Below, in pieces: positions 43,351-51,773 of a stretch of 64,000 bases of DNA (the first letter of the stretch is position 1; every line of letters begins with the position of its first letter). The DNA comes from Actinomycetospora chiangmaiensis DSM 45062. GTDB taxonomy: Bacteria > Actinomycetota > Actinomycetes > Mycobacteriales > Pseudonocardiaceae. Made by a program: the position numbers and the translations under genes. Location: NCBI RefSeq assembly GCF_000379625.1, contig NZ_KB903243.1, forward strand, positions 124,105-188,104, read 5' to 3'. The notes under the pieces were generated by a model. That model was not told the origin of the DNA. It ran no database searches and saw nothing but the letters and a program-made list of their open reading frames with translations.

Positions 43351-44493
43351 TCAGACTCGCTCGATGATGGTGGCGTTCGACTGGCCGCCGCCCTCGCACA
43401 TCGTCTGCAGACCGCGCGTCCCGCCGGTACGGCGCAGTTCGTGCACGAGCTTCGTCGCGAGCACGGCTCCGGTCGCTCCGAGGGGGTGGCCCATCGCGAT
43501 GGCACCGCCGTTGACGTTGGTGCGCTCCAGCGAGGCGCCGGTCTCCTCGGCCCACGCGAGCACCACCGGCGCGAAGGCCTCGTTGCACTCGAACAGGTCG
43601 ATGTCGTCGATCGTCAGGCCCGCCTTCTTCAGGACCGACCGCGTCGCGGGGATGGGGCCGGTGAGCATGAGGACCGGGTCCTCTCCGACGACAGCCATCG
43701 TCGAGACCTTCGCGACCGGCTTGAGGCCGTGGTCGCGCATCGCCTGCTCGGAGGCGATCAGCAGGGCCGCCGAACCGACCGACACCTGCGAGGAGACCGC
43801 CGCCGTCAGGGCGTAACCCTCGCGCAACGGCGGGAGGGAGGCCATCTTCTCGAGGTCGACGTTCGGCCGGATGCCCTCGTCGCGGGACAGGGAGTTCAGC
43901 GGGGCGATCTGCCCGGTGAACCGGCCCTCGTCGGTCGCGACGGCGGCCCGCCGGTGCGACTCGACCGCGAACTCCTCCATCCGTTCCCGCGTGATGCCCC
44001 ACTTGTCCGCGATGAGCTGCGCCCCGCGGAACTGGCTGATCTCCTGCTCGCCGTAGCGCTCGATCCACTTCGCGCCCTCGCGGCGGGTGCCCATGCGCTC
44101 GAGCACCGAGGCGTTCGCGTCGATCGGCACGATCGCCATGTTCTCCACGCCGGCCGCGACGACCAGGTCCTGCGTCCCGGACATGATCCCCTGCGCCGCG
44201 AAGTGCAGCGCCTGCTGCGAGGAGCCGCACGCGCGGTTGATCGTGGTGCCGGGGACGTGCTCCGGGAAGCCGGCGGAGAGCCACGCCGTCCGGCCGATCA
44301 CCCCGGCCTGCGGGCCGAGCTGTGTCACGCAGCCCATGAGGACGTCCTCGACGGCCCCGGGGTCGACACCCGTCCGCTCCATGAGCGCCGTCAGCGCGTG
44401 CGCTCCCAGGTCGGCGGGGTGGACGTCGGCGAGCTTGCCCTTGCGCGTGCCGATCGGCGATCGGACGGCGTCGACGATGTAGGCCTCGGCCAC
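43351..44493 (-). CDS. Thiolase (acetyl-CoA acyltransferase)
   Basis: 380 residues, normal thiolase length. The acyl-binding Cys89 is in TINRACGSSQQA, His in NEAFAP and GHPLGATGAV, and the second Cys in MCEGGGQSNATII. It performs thiolytic cleavage or condensation of acyl-CoAs, most likely in beta-oxidation. It is alone on its strand, downstream of the Lsr2 gene but separated from it by a strong palindrome. Confidence 0.92.
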   Translation of the reverse strand: MAEAYIVDAVRSPIGTRKGKLADVHPADLGAHALTALMERTGVDPGAVEDVLMGCVTQLGPQAGVIGRTAWLSAGFPEHVPGTTINRACGSSQQALHFAAQGIMSGTQDLVVAAGVENMAIVPIDANASVLERMGTRREGAKWIERYGEQEISQFRGAQLIADKWGITRERMEEFAVESHRRAAVATDEGRFTGQIAPLNSLSRDEGIRPNVDLEKMASLPPLREGYALTAAVSSQVSVGSAALLIASEQAMRDHGLKPVAKVSTMAVVGEDPVLMLTGPIPATRSVLKKAGLTIDDIDLFECNEAFAPVVLAWAEETGASLERTNVNGGAIAMGHPLGATGAVLATKLVHELRRTGGTRGLQTMCEGGGQSNATIIERV

Positions 44494-44530
44494 GGTGCCT
44501 CCTCCGGGTGTGTGCGGATGCTGACGATCA

Positions 44531-44557
44531 GTGTCAGCGGTGGGCCACCGCTGACAC
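44531..44557. terminator. Perfect 27-bp palindrome after the Lsr2 gene
   Basis: Two 13-nt arms GTGTCAGCGGTGG/CCACCGCTGACAC around a single central G, 11 bp after the Lsr2 stop codon. Probably the lsr2 terminator; an operator for the thiolase gene is the alternative. Confidence 0.6.
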
Positions 44558-44568
44558 CAGGGCTGCGG

Positions 44569-45192
44569 TCAGCCCTGCCGTGTCGCCGTGGCCTGGTAGT
44601 TCGCGATCAGGTCCTTCTTGAGCTGGCCGCGCGCCTTGACCTCGATGCCCTCGTCGATCGCCCACGCTCGGATGCGCTCACGCTCGTCGGCCGTCAGACC
44701 GTCCCGGCCCCGCGGCTCCTCGGCGGCGGAGTCGGGCTCGGCCGGCTCGACCGGCTCAGTGGGCTCGACCGGCTCAGCGGGCCCAGCCGGCTCAGTGCGC
44801 GCCGACTCGTCGGTCCGGGTGAGCAACGACGGGTCCCCCGCGTCGAACGCCTCGACGACCCAGCCCGGGAGGCGGCCGCGCGACGACAGGCCGGCGCCGT
44901 GCTCGTTGGCCCAGGCCCGGATCTCCTGGTTGCGTTCCCGCGACGAGGACGACGGCGCCGAGGAGGACGGCGACGGCGCGGCCGGGGCGGTCACCCCGTT
45001 CCCCGTCGCGCGGCGCCCGCCGGTGCGTCGGGCCGCGGCGACGTAGCGCTCCAGTGCCGCGCGCAGTTCACCGGCGTTCGCCGCCGAGAGGTCGATCTCG
45101 TAGACGGCACCGTCGAGCCCGAAGCCGACGGTCTCCTCCGCGGTGCCGCCGTCGAGGTCGTCGACCAACGTGACGGTGGTCCTGGTGGCCAT
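44569..45192 (-). CDS. lsr2: Lsr2-family nucleoid protein with two DNA-binding domains
   Basis: 207 residues, almost twice the usual Lsr2 (about 112). The N-terminal dimerisation domain is TTVTLVDDLDGGTAEETVGF, continuing GLDGAVYEIDLS. A first C-terminal-type domain (90-117) has IRAWANEHGAGLSSRGRLPG with the RGR minor-groove motif at 105-107. A Pro/Glu-Pro repeat linker (132-156) leads to a second domain (174-200) with IRAWAIDEGIEVKARGQLKK, where RGR is RGQ. Lsr2 bridges AT-rich DNA and silences acquired genes; two heads could increase reach or alter preference. Confidence 0.88.
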   Translation of the reverse strand: MATRTTVTLVDDLDGGTAEETVGFGLDGAVYEIDLSAANAGELRAALERYVAAARRTGGRRATGNGVTAPAAPSPSSSAPSSSSRERNQEIRAWANEHGAGLSSRGRLPGWVVEAFDAGDPSLLTRTDESARTEPAGPAEPVEPTEPVEPAEPDSAAEEPRGRDGLTADERERIRAWAIDEGIEVKARGQLKKDLIANYQATATRQG

Positions 45193-45315
45193 ACCTGTGC
45201 TCCTCGGGTCGGCCTGGGTGAGTGGGCGAGGACGCCGGTCCCCCCGGTCCCGCTCCCCGCGCAGGTCCTACCAGCTCACCCCGACACTCGGCGCGGGACA
45301 CGACGGCGGCCTTGA

Positions 45316-45862
45316 TCACAGACCGCCCACGGCGAGCAGGCGGTGTCGCGCCGAGGTCGACACGGGAACACGCGCCGGCAGCAGGATGCCGACGCTCCGC
45401 CACAGCCCCGCCCGCGGTCGGAGCCCGACGAGGACCGCGGCCGCGAGCTCCTCGTCGACCGCCGAGGACGAGCCGACGGCCCGGGCGAGCGCCTCCGCCG
45501 CGAAGGTCCGGGCCACGGTCAGCTGCCACAGGTACTCCTCGACGGTGCAGTCGCCGAAGGAGCAGTGCACGGTCGCGCCGAGGTCGGTCACGCGGTCGGC
45601 GGCCCCCCGCGCCCGCCGCGCCAGGTCGGGGAACGGCCCGACGTCGGGCTCGCCTGCACCGTCCATCGTCTCGCCCGCGAGCTGGGAGGGGATCCACGCC
45701 TCGTCGGGCGAGGTGCGCGACGGCGTCCCGCACGCTGCGACCGCCGATCGGGTCGGAGGCGAAGACGGGCCCGGGGACCCGCTCCCACCCGTCGTCGGGA
45801 ATCCCGTCGACGACGCCCTCGATCGCGCGGTCGGCTTGCCGGAAGGTCTCCATCGGGTTCAT
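45316..45862 (-). pseudogene. Frame-disrupted TIGR03086/DinB-like (mycothiol-dependent) metalloenzyme gene
   Basis: The first frame starts METFRQADRAIEGVV and reads to RSVRDAVAHLA near 45709. The second frame then continues DEAWIPSQLAGETMDGAG and on to the stop at 45316 with CTVEEYLWQLTVARTFAAEALA. Removing one C from the CCC run at 45706-45708 (minus strand) joins them into a continuous maleylpyruvate-isomerase-like protein of about 180 residues. Either a real frameshift mutation or a sequencing error. Confidence 0.65.
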
Positions 45863-45888
45863 GACGACGAGCGTGGATCAGATGGCGG

Positions 45889-46060
45889 TCAGGTCTTGTC
45901 CTCGACGGGCTGCGTGCCCGCCTCGAGGACCGTCTCCCTGTGCGTCCTCGCCCACGTGGTCAGCACGTGGAAGGCTCCTCGAGCGTGGTCCCGAGTGCGG
46001 TGAGGGCGTACTCACGCGGGCGTACGCGCACTGACGAGCTCGTCGGGCTCGTGGAGCGGG
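45889..46060 (-). pseudogene. Remnant of an HxlR-type regulator gene
   Basis: Minus-strand fragments read REYALTALGTTLEEP and, in the next frame, HVLTTWARTHRETVLEAG before the stop at 45889. This is the C-terminal pattern of HxlR regulators. One missing C (CCTTC for CCCTTC) would join them, and a further break lies upstream at the permease end. The DNA-binding part is absent. Adjacent to another broken gene. Confidence 0.5.
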
Positions 46061-46078
46061 GCGCGCTCCGGTGTGAGG

Positions 46079-46879
46079 TCAGCCGGTCCGGGCCGCGACG
46101 GCCCGCTCGACGAGTCCGGCGAGCCAGTCCACCAGCAGAGCCAGGGCCGCGACCAGGGAGCCTGCGACGACGAGCACGGTGAGCCGGTTGAGCAGCAGCG
46201 CCTGCTGGATGAGTGCGCCGAGGCCGCCCGCACCGATGTAGGAGGCGAGGGTGGCGGTGCCGACGTTGAGCACGAGCGCCACCCGGACCCCCGCGACGAT
46301 CACCGGGATCGCCAGCGGGATCTCGACCCGGAGCAGGCACTGCCGCGCCGACATCCCCATGCCCCGCGCGGCCTCGACGACCCCCTCGTCGACCTCCGCC
46401 AAGCCGACGATCGTGTTGCGCAGGACGGGCAGGAAGGCGGCGAGGGCGAGCCCGAGGACCGCGCTCGGCAGCCCGAAGCGCCAGAAGCCGAGCAGGATCA
46501 GCACCCCGAACGCGGGCAGGGCCTGCGCGAACCCGCCGACGAGCGCCACGACGCGCGCGAGGGCCGCGAACCGCGGTCGGCTCAGCACGAGGCCGAGCGG
46601 CAGGGCGATCACCAGGACCAGCAGCGTGGAGTACAGCGTCAGCATCAGGTGCTGGGTGAGCTGGCCGAGGACGTTCGCCGGGTCGAGCGCCCGTGCCTCG
46701 AGGGAGTCGAGCCGCCCGGCGTAGACCGTGCCGAAGGCGACCGACACACCCGCGACGACGAGCAGGGGCGTCACCCACAGGCCCGGGTTCGCCGCGCACG
46801 CGTCCAGGACCGCGCGCCACCGCAGGGGTGGGCGCCCGGCCGACTGCTCGACCGTGCCCGTGAGAGCCACGTCCGTCAT
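46079..46879 (-). CDS. Osmoprotectant (ProW/OpuCB)-type ABC permease
   Basis: 266 residues with about six membrane segments. The BPD_transp_1 coupling loop reads EVDEGVVEAARGMGMSARQCLLRVEIPLAIPVI, quoted as EAARGMGMSARQCL. FAQALPAFGVLILLGF is typical of the glycine betaine/choline branch. No ATPase or binding protein lies nearby, so it is an orphan or the remainder of a disrupted system. No signs of decay inside the gene. Confidence 0.82.
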   Translation of the reverse strand: MTDVALTGTVEQSAGRPPLRWRAVLDACAANPGLWVTPLLVVAGVSVAFGTVYAGRLDSLEARALDPANVLGQLTQHLMLTLYSTLLVLVIALPLGLVLSRPRFAALARVVALVGGFAQALPAFGVLILLGFWRFGLPSAVLGLALAAFLPVLRNTIVGLAEVDEGVVEAARGMGMSARQCLLRVEIPLAIPVIVAGVRVALVLNVGTATLASYIGAGGLGALIQQALLLNRLTVLVVAGSLVAALALLVDWLAGLVERAVAARTG

Positions 46880-46976
46880 CGTGGGGGTCCGGCGGGGTCG
46901 GGGCAGCGCGACGCGATCGCGCTCGACAGGTCGTCGGGAACCCGCCGTCAGGGAACCGACAGGGCACGATGGGGCG

Positions 46977-47405
46977 ATGGACCTCGTGGAGTTCGGTGCC
47001 CTGGCCGCCGAGGAGCAGGGCCTGGTGGTGGTGGCGACCGCGCGGGCGGACGGGTCGATCCAGTCGTCGCTGGTGAACGCCGGGGTGATGGCGCACCCGG
47101 TGACGGGTCAGGACGTGCTCGCCTTCGTCACCTACGGCCGGGCGAAGCTCGGCAACCTGCGGCGGCGGCCGTGGACGGCCGTGACGGCACGCTCGGGATG
47201 GCGCTGGGGCACGGTCGAGGGGACGGCCGAGATCGCCGGCCCGGACGATCCGCTGCCGGGCGCCGAGGACATCCCGGAGCTCGTGCGGGCGGTGTTCCGC
47301 GCGGCCGGCGGCACCCACGACGACTGGGACGAGTTCGACGCCGTCATGGCCCGGGACCGGCGGGCGGCGGTGTTCGTCACCCCGACGCGGGTGTACTCGA
47401 ACTGA
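46977..47405 (+). CDS. PPOX-class (pyridoxamine 5'-phosphate oxidase-like) flavin/F420 protein
   Basis: 142 residues, split-barrel fold. It has LVVVATARADGSIQSSLVNAG, VLAFVTYGRAKLGNLRRRPWTAV and GTVEGTAEIAGPDD, then VMARDRRAAVFVTPTRVYSN. Such small proteins bind FMN or F420 and act as reductases or oxygen-scavenging enzymes in actinomycetes. Its end overlaps the convergent truncated gene by 29 bp. Confidence 0.82.
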   Translation: MDLVEFGALAAEEQGLVVVATARADGSIQSSLVNAGVMAHPVTGQDVLAFVTYGRAKLGNLRRRPWTAVTARSGWRWGTVEGTAEIAGPDDPLPGAEDIPELVRAVFRAAGGTHDDWDEFDAVMARDRRAAVFVTPTRVYSN

Positions 47406-47814
47406 CCTCCGGCGGCCCTCCGGGTCGTTGTCGGCGGTCCATCACGGCGACCACCGCCATGTGCGGCACGGTCAGCGCCAGCACCAGGGCGAGCCCGGCC
47501 GGGACCAGGCCCTCGACGGCCCGGCCCGCGAGCCCCGGGACCGCGAGGAGCACGCCCAGGGCGGCGAGCACCGCCGTCGTCGGGAGGGCGGCCTGCCGCA
47601 GGACCCGGCCGACGGGACGGGCGAGGCGCCGCTGCCCGAGGTCGGCCGCATTCGCGGGGTCGAGGGCCACGAGCCGGGCGAGGTGCCGCAGCCCGTGCCA
47701 GGCGCCGAAGTACAGCCCGAAGGCCGCGAGCGGCGGGACGACGAGGAACAGCGCGGTGAGCAGCGCGAGCTCACCCGCGGCGGCCCGGCGGCCGCCCGCC
47801 GGAGCGCGTCGCAC
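47377..47814 (-). pseudogene. 5'-truncated Brp/Blh-like (beta-carotene dioxygenase family) membrane gene
   Basis: 145 codons with three or four membrane segments. FGLYFGAWHGLRHLARL and the end ALTVPHMAVVAVMDRRQ match the C-terminal half of Brp/Blh proteins, which make retinal from beta-carotene. The normal length is about 300; the first half, with further His ligands, is missing, and the putative start region (MRRAPAGGRRAAAGEL) is unlike the family. Read as truncated, though a short expressed product cannot be excluded. Confidence 0.6.
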
Positions 47815-47901
47815 GGGGAGACGTCCACGCCCCCGCGATCCCCCTCGACCGCCCGCCGATCCGCGATGCGGGCACCGTCACCCGGGAGGACGCTGGGGCC
47901 C

Positions 47902-48156
47902 ATGGCCGACGAACCCCGTACCGACGACGAGCTCGCCCGGGCGATCGACGAGAACGCCGAGGCCGAGCACGCCCTGCGCAGCACCAGCCACGGCGGGCTG
48001 AGCGACGCGGACGCGGAACGCCTGCACGCCCTGCAGGTCGAACGCGACCGGCTCTTCGACCTCAAGCGACAGCGTCAGGCCCAGCGCGACGCCGGGCAGG
48101 ACCCGGCCGAGGCCCACGAGCGCGACGCGGGCACCGTCGAGGGCTACCGGCAGTAG
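47902..48156 (+). CDS. Small DUF2630-like protein
   Basis: 84 residues, strongly charged and helical: DDELARAIDENAEAEHALRS, LSDADAERLHALQVERDRLF and RRQAQRD-like KRQRQAQRDAGQDP. The pattern of two helices (likely coiled coil) and the length agree with the DUF2630 family of actinobacteria, whose function is unknown. ATG 47902 follows GGGAGGACGC. Confidence 0.82.
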   Translation: MADEPRTDDELARAIDENAEAEHALRSTSHGGLSDADAERLHALQVERDRLFDLKRQRQAQRDAGQDPAEAHERDAGTVEGYRQ

Positions 48157-48260
48157 TCCGGCGACGGTCACGATGTCCGGCTTACGGCCGCCCCGCCCCG
48201 CCGGTTCCGACACCTCGTCCTGACCGCCACCGCCCTGACCGTCCTGCTCGGCGTCAACAG

Positions 48261-48306
48261 CACGAGGCCGGGACCGTGTCCGTCGGACACGGATCCCGGC
48301 CTCGTG
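48261..48306. terminator. Strong hairpin terminator after the secreted-protein gene
   Basis: CACGAGGCCGGGA pairs with TCCCGGCCTCGTG and CCGTGTCC with GGACACGG around a GTC loop, with one bulged base. It begins 9 bp after the minus-strand stop. Confidence 0.8.
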
Positions 48307-48314
48307 GTCGCTGC

Positions 48315-49028
48315 TCAGCGGCGGGACATGACCTCGGTCCGCGCGTCCTCCTGCGGGGCGGGCACCCGTCGGTCGGCGCGGCGGCCCCGGCCGATCGCGT
48401 ACGCGCCGCCACCGATCAGCACCACCGCGCCGGCACCGCCCAGCACCCAGGGCAGGACGTCGGAGTTCGTCGGGTCGGCGATCGCGGCGGAGGTGGTGTC
48501 GGTGGAGTCGGTGCTGTTGGTGTCGGAGATGGTGCTGCTCTCCGTGCCCGACGTCGGGCCGTGTCCCGAGGAGTGCGTCCCGGCGGCGGTGCCGCCACCG
48601 TGGTGGGCGGGGACCGGCGCGGGTGCGCCCCCGACGACGGTGATCCGGCTGGTGACGGTGCCGGCCGAGGACGACGCGGTCACCGTGTACGTGCCCGCCT
48701 TCGCGCGGGTCGCGACCGTGGCCGACCCGGCGAACGCCTCCGGGTTCGAGCGGGTCAGCATGGCCGGCCCCGCGAAGGCCGGTGAGGTCACGGTGATCGG
48801 GCCGGTCGCGGTCGAGGCGGCCGGCTCGGCGAACGTCCCGGAGAAGGTGAGCTGCGCGCCGGCCTTCACCGAGGACGCCGAGAGGGTGAGGACCCCGGGC
48901 TCGGAGACGGCCGAGATCGTCCCGGCCGAGGTCTGCGGGACGACGGTGTCGGCCAGGGCGACGCCGGTGCCGGCGACGGTGAGCGAGCCGGCGATCAGGG
49001 TGGCGGCGGCGATCCGGGTGAGGCGCAT
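48315..49028 (-). CDS. Secreted, C-terminally membrane-anchored Ig-like surface protein
   Basis: 237 residues. The signal peptide ends GTGVALA with cleavage before DT. An Ig-like/beta-sandwich part (30-135) has GVLTLSASSVKAGAQLTFSG and TRAKAGTYTVTASSSAGTVT. A His/Gly/Ser/Thr-rich stalk follows, then a C-terminal membrane helix VLPWVLGGAGAVVLIGGGAYAIG and an Arg-rich tail. The layout is that of a cell-wall-spanning surface protein without an LPXTG motif. Function unknown. Confidence 0.85.
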   Translation of the reverse strand: MRLTRIAAATLIAGSLTVAGTGVALADTVVPQTSAGTISAVSEPGVLTLSASSVKAGAQLTFSGTFAEPAASTATGPITVTSPAFAGPAMLTRSNPEAFAGSATVATRAKAGTYTVTASSSAGTVTSRITVVGGAPAPVPAHHGGGTAAGTHSSGHGPTSGTESSTISDTNSTDSTDTTSAAIADPTNSDVLPWVLGGAGAVVLIGGGAYAIGRGRRADRRVPAPQEDARTEVMSRR

Positions 49029-49286
49029 GACGAGCTCCCGAGGGGTGAGGGAGGTGGTGCGGGGAGCGTCCGGGTGGGGCGTTCTCCGTGCTGATGAGGA
49101 GAACTCTGCCGCCGCGACCGGATCGGTCCCGTCCCCCGAGCAGCCCGAGCCCCGGTCGACACCGCTGTCCCCCGACGAGGGGACGGAGCGTCCATGCGAG
49201 GCAGCCGCCGGAGTCGGGGGTGCGCCAAGCCGGCGAAGCGTCGGAAGCCGCCCGCTCGGGCTCCGCGACGGACTAACCTCAGTCCT

Positions 49287-49613
49287 GTGAGCACCCCGTC
49301 GAGCTCCCGCGAGGATTCACCGCACCCGCTGTTGCCCGGCGCAACCCCTGCCACCATCCGGGCGTGGCTGGCAACCGACGAGGACCGAGCTCGCTTCCTC
49401 GAGGAGTACGCGACCGCCCTCGACCGCGCTCGTGATGAGCTCGACCTCGCCGCTGTTCACGAGACGATCGAGGAGTGGCGCCGCATCGCGGTCCTGCAGA
49501 CCGACCCGGCAGGCTTCCGCCGCACGGTCCGCTACGCGGCCGAGCGGGCCACCGGCCGGCCTTCGCCCGAGGACGAACCCCTGGCCGTCACCCGCGCCAA
49601 GGCTGGCATCTGA
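49287..49613 (+). CDS. Small DUF6247-like protein, candidate antitoxin
   Basis: 108 residues from GTG 49287. It reads LLPGATPATIRAWLATDEDR, then FLEEYATALDRARDELDLAA and VHETIEEWRRIAVLQTDPAG: a helical, charged protein of the type found upstream of RelE-like toxins in actinomycetes. The downstream frame begins about 24 bp after its stop, which supports a two-gene module. Named only by resemblance and context. Confidence 0.65.
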   Translation: MSTPSSSREDSPHPLLPGATPATIRAWLATDEDRARFLEEYATALDRARDELDLAAVHETIEEWRRIAVLQTDPAGFRRTVRYAAERATGRPSPEDEPLAVTRAKAGI

Positions 49614-49636
49614 CCGCTCCCTCCCGTCCGGGCCAC

Positions 49637-49885
49637 GTGTACACGATCTACGACGACGATGCGGTCACAGCTGCCGTCGCCACGATGCCTCGGGAGCTGC
49701 TCGACCACTACGCCGAGCTACGGGCCGCTCTCGAGGTCTCGCCCCGGACGGTCGGTCGGCCACTGCGGGCGCTGAATCCGGACGGCCTCCGGAGCGCCGA
49801 TACCGCCGGCGGCCGAATTCTCCTGGTGTTCGGTGTCATCGAGCGGGACCGCAGAGTCGATCTGCTCCAGCTCACGATCTTCTAG
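49637..49885 (+). CDS. RelE/ParE-like candidate toxin
   Basis: About 82 residues from GTG 49637. LLDHYAELRAALEVSPRTVGRPL, RALNPDGLRSADTAGGRILLVFGV and DRRVDLLQLTIF follow the RelE/ParE strand pattern, with a basic central Arg-rich part and a final hydrophobic strand. The start is uncertain because no good ribosome site is seen. Such toxins cut mRNA or act on gyrase; the upstream small protein is the likely antitoxin. Confidence 0.6.
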   Translation: MYTIYDDDAVTAAVATMPRELLDHYAELRAALEVSPRTVGRPLRALNPDGLRSADTAGGRILLVFGVIERDRRVDLLQLTIF

Positions 49886-50003
49886 CGGGCACCGAGCGAC
49901 CGCCTCGTCGGTGCCGCACGGCACGTGCGCCTCGGGCGACGCCGCGTCAGCTACGCGAGGTAGGGCCACTTCTCCTCGGAGCCGCCGTCGGCGAGCAGCG
50001 TGG

Positions 50004-51599
50004 TCAGAGCACCAGCGTCGCCGCGTGCACCGTGTGCGTCGCGACGACGGCCTCCTCGAGCGTCCCGTGCTCCGGCGCGGTCGCGGTGTGCAGGTTCCGG
50101 CTGCGCCGCGGGAACGACGAGCCCGCGATCTGCACCCGGAGCCGGTGGCCGACCCGGAACACGTGCGCGGTGTCGTGCAGCGCCACGGTGACCGCGACCC
50201 GTTCGTCCGGTGACACGAGCCGACCCTGGAACACCCGCAGGCGCGCCGCACCCTCCGCGACGGGCAGCGCGTAGCCGTCCGGCTCGACGTCGACGAGGGT
50301 CACGCACACGTCCGCGTCCACGCCCGTCGTCGAGAACTCCAGCTCGAGCCGCGGCCGGCCGACCACGGTCAGGGCCTCCGTCAGCGGCTCGGTGACCAGC
50401 ACGAGCACGTCGTCGCGGCCGTCGAGCCCGCGCTGGTCCTGGATGCCGTCCGGGCCGAGCGGCGGCGCGGACATCGCCCCACCCGTGGTCGGGACGGGAT
50501 GACGGGGATCGGCACGGATACGCGCCGGCTCCTCGAGGAGGGACAGGCGCGTTCCCGACGACGGGGGCGGCCAGCTCGCCGCGCTCGTCCACCGGTTCTC
50601 GCCGCCGAGGTAGTAGTGCACCGGGTCGTCTGTGAGGAACCCGTGCCGGCCCTCGCCGCCGCGCAGGTGCCGGTCGAACCACGCCGCGATCAGCGGGCCC
50701 CACGCCCCGACCCCGCCCGCGGTGTCGGGCAGCACCCGCGCGCCGGTGTGGCCGGTGTAGACGCCGCCGTGCGCCCAGGGACCGGCGACGAACCGGTGCG
50801 GCTCCCCCAGCTGCTCCGCGAGCCGGAACATCGGCGGGGAGAGGAAGTCGCGGTAGGCCGCGACCTGCAGCAGCGGCACCCCGACCAGGGACGGGTCGTG
50901 GTGGACGTTGGGGTGCCGGTGCCACCACGGGTCGTCGGGGGCGTGGCCGAGACGCTCGTGCCAGGCGGGCGCGACCGTCGGGTCGTCGAGGACCTCGATC
51001 GCGGTGAGCGGCAGCGTCGACACGGTGCCGAGCGGGTCGGCCGCGGCGCGCTGGACGTCCGCGAGCCGGTCGAGCCGGCCCGTCCGGCGCAGCGTGTCGA
51101 CGGTCTGACCGAGGGAATAGAGGGCCAGGAAGCCGAGCTCGAACGTGCCGCCGGGCCAGCTCGTGGCCGCCATGTCCGCGCCGCCGATCATCGCGAGCGC
51201 CGCCCGCAGGTGGGGCGGGCGCGCCGCGACGGCGTTGAGGGCCGCGATCGCGTGGTAGGACGAGCCGTAGATCCCGACGTCGCCGGTGCTCCACGGCTGC
51301 GCGGCGGCCCACTCGACGGCGTCGTACCCGTCGTCGACCTCCTGGACGGCGAAGTCGGTCTCGCCGCCCGAGGCGAACCGGCCGCGGACGTCCTGCACCA
51401 CGACGGCGAAGCCCTGCCGGGCGAGCCACAGCGGGTCGGCGACGATGGCGCTCACGAGCGTGGGGTCGGTCCGGTCGTAGGGCGTGCGGTGCAGCAGGGT
51501 CGGCCACGCACCGTCGGCGTCGGGCCGGTAGACGTCGGCGACGAGCACCACGCCGTCGCGGGTGGTCATCTCGACGCCGGTGTCGATCACGAGGCTCAC
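50004..51599 (-). CDS. CocE/NonD-family (X-Pro dipeptidyl-peptidase-like) hydrolase
   Basis: 531 residues. The N-terminal part has TTRDGVVLVADVYRP, HRTPYDRTD, QDVRGRFASGG and the nucleophile GIYGSSYHAIAAL with the Ser in GxSY. The catalytic acid/His region is VAGPWAHGG. A C-terminal jelly-roll follows, with PRLELEFSTTGVDADV and VGHRLRVQIAGSSFPRR. The family includes cocaine esterase and glutaryl-7-ACA acylase. GTG 51599 is chosen as it gives the standard N-terminus. Substrate unknown. Confidence 0.9.
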   Translation of the reverse strand: MSLVIDTGVEMTTRDGVVLVADVYRPDADGAWPTLLHRTPYDRTDPTLVSAIVADPLWLARQGFAVVVQDVRGRFASGGETDFAVQEVDDGYDAVEWAAAQPWSTGDVGIYGSSYHAIAALNAVAARPPHLRAALAMIGGADMAATSWPGGTFELGFLALYSLGQTVDTLRRTGRLDRLADVQRAAADPLGTVSTLPLTAIEVLDDPTVAPAWHERLGHAPDDPWWHRHPNVHHDPSLVGVPLLQVAAYRDFLSPPMFRLAEQLGEPHRFVAGPWAHGGVYTGHTGARVLPDTAGGVGAWGPLIAAWFDRHLRGGEGRHGFLTDDPVHYYLGGENRWTSAASWPPPSSGTRLSLLEEPARIRADPRHPVPTTGGAMSAPPLGPDGIQDQRGLDGRDDVLVLVTEPLTEALTVVGRPRLELEFSTTGVDADVCVTLVDVEPDGYALPVAEGAARLRVFQGRLVSPDERVAVTVALHDTAHVFRVGHRLRVQIAGSSFPRRSRNLHTATAPEHGTLEEAVVATHTVHAATLVL

Positions 51600-51773
51600 G
51601 GCCAGACCGTAGCCGGTCGACAGCTCGCAGCTGACGCACAGAAGTGTGCGTCGGAGTGCGATCATGCGCAGCCGGCGAGTCGGGTCCGGACCCCGTCGGA
51701 GTCCGGCTGCCCTCGTCCTGACGACGGGTCGGATTCACCGTGCGTCCCGGCCGCCGGCCCTAGGTTGGCGGTC

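Noticed and set aside
44531-44557. The 27-bp palindrome as an operator of the thiolase gene
   Set aside because: It is closer to the lsr2 stop (11 bp) and looks like a hairpin terminator; an operator role remains possible but unsupported.
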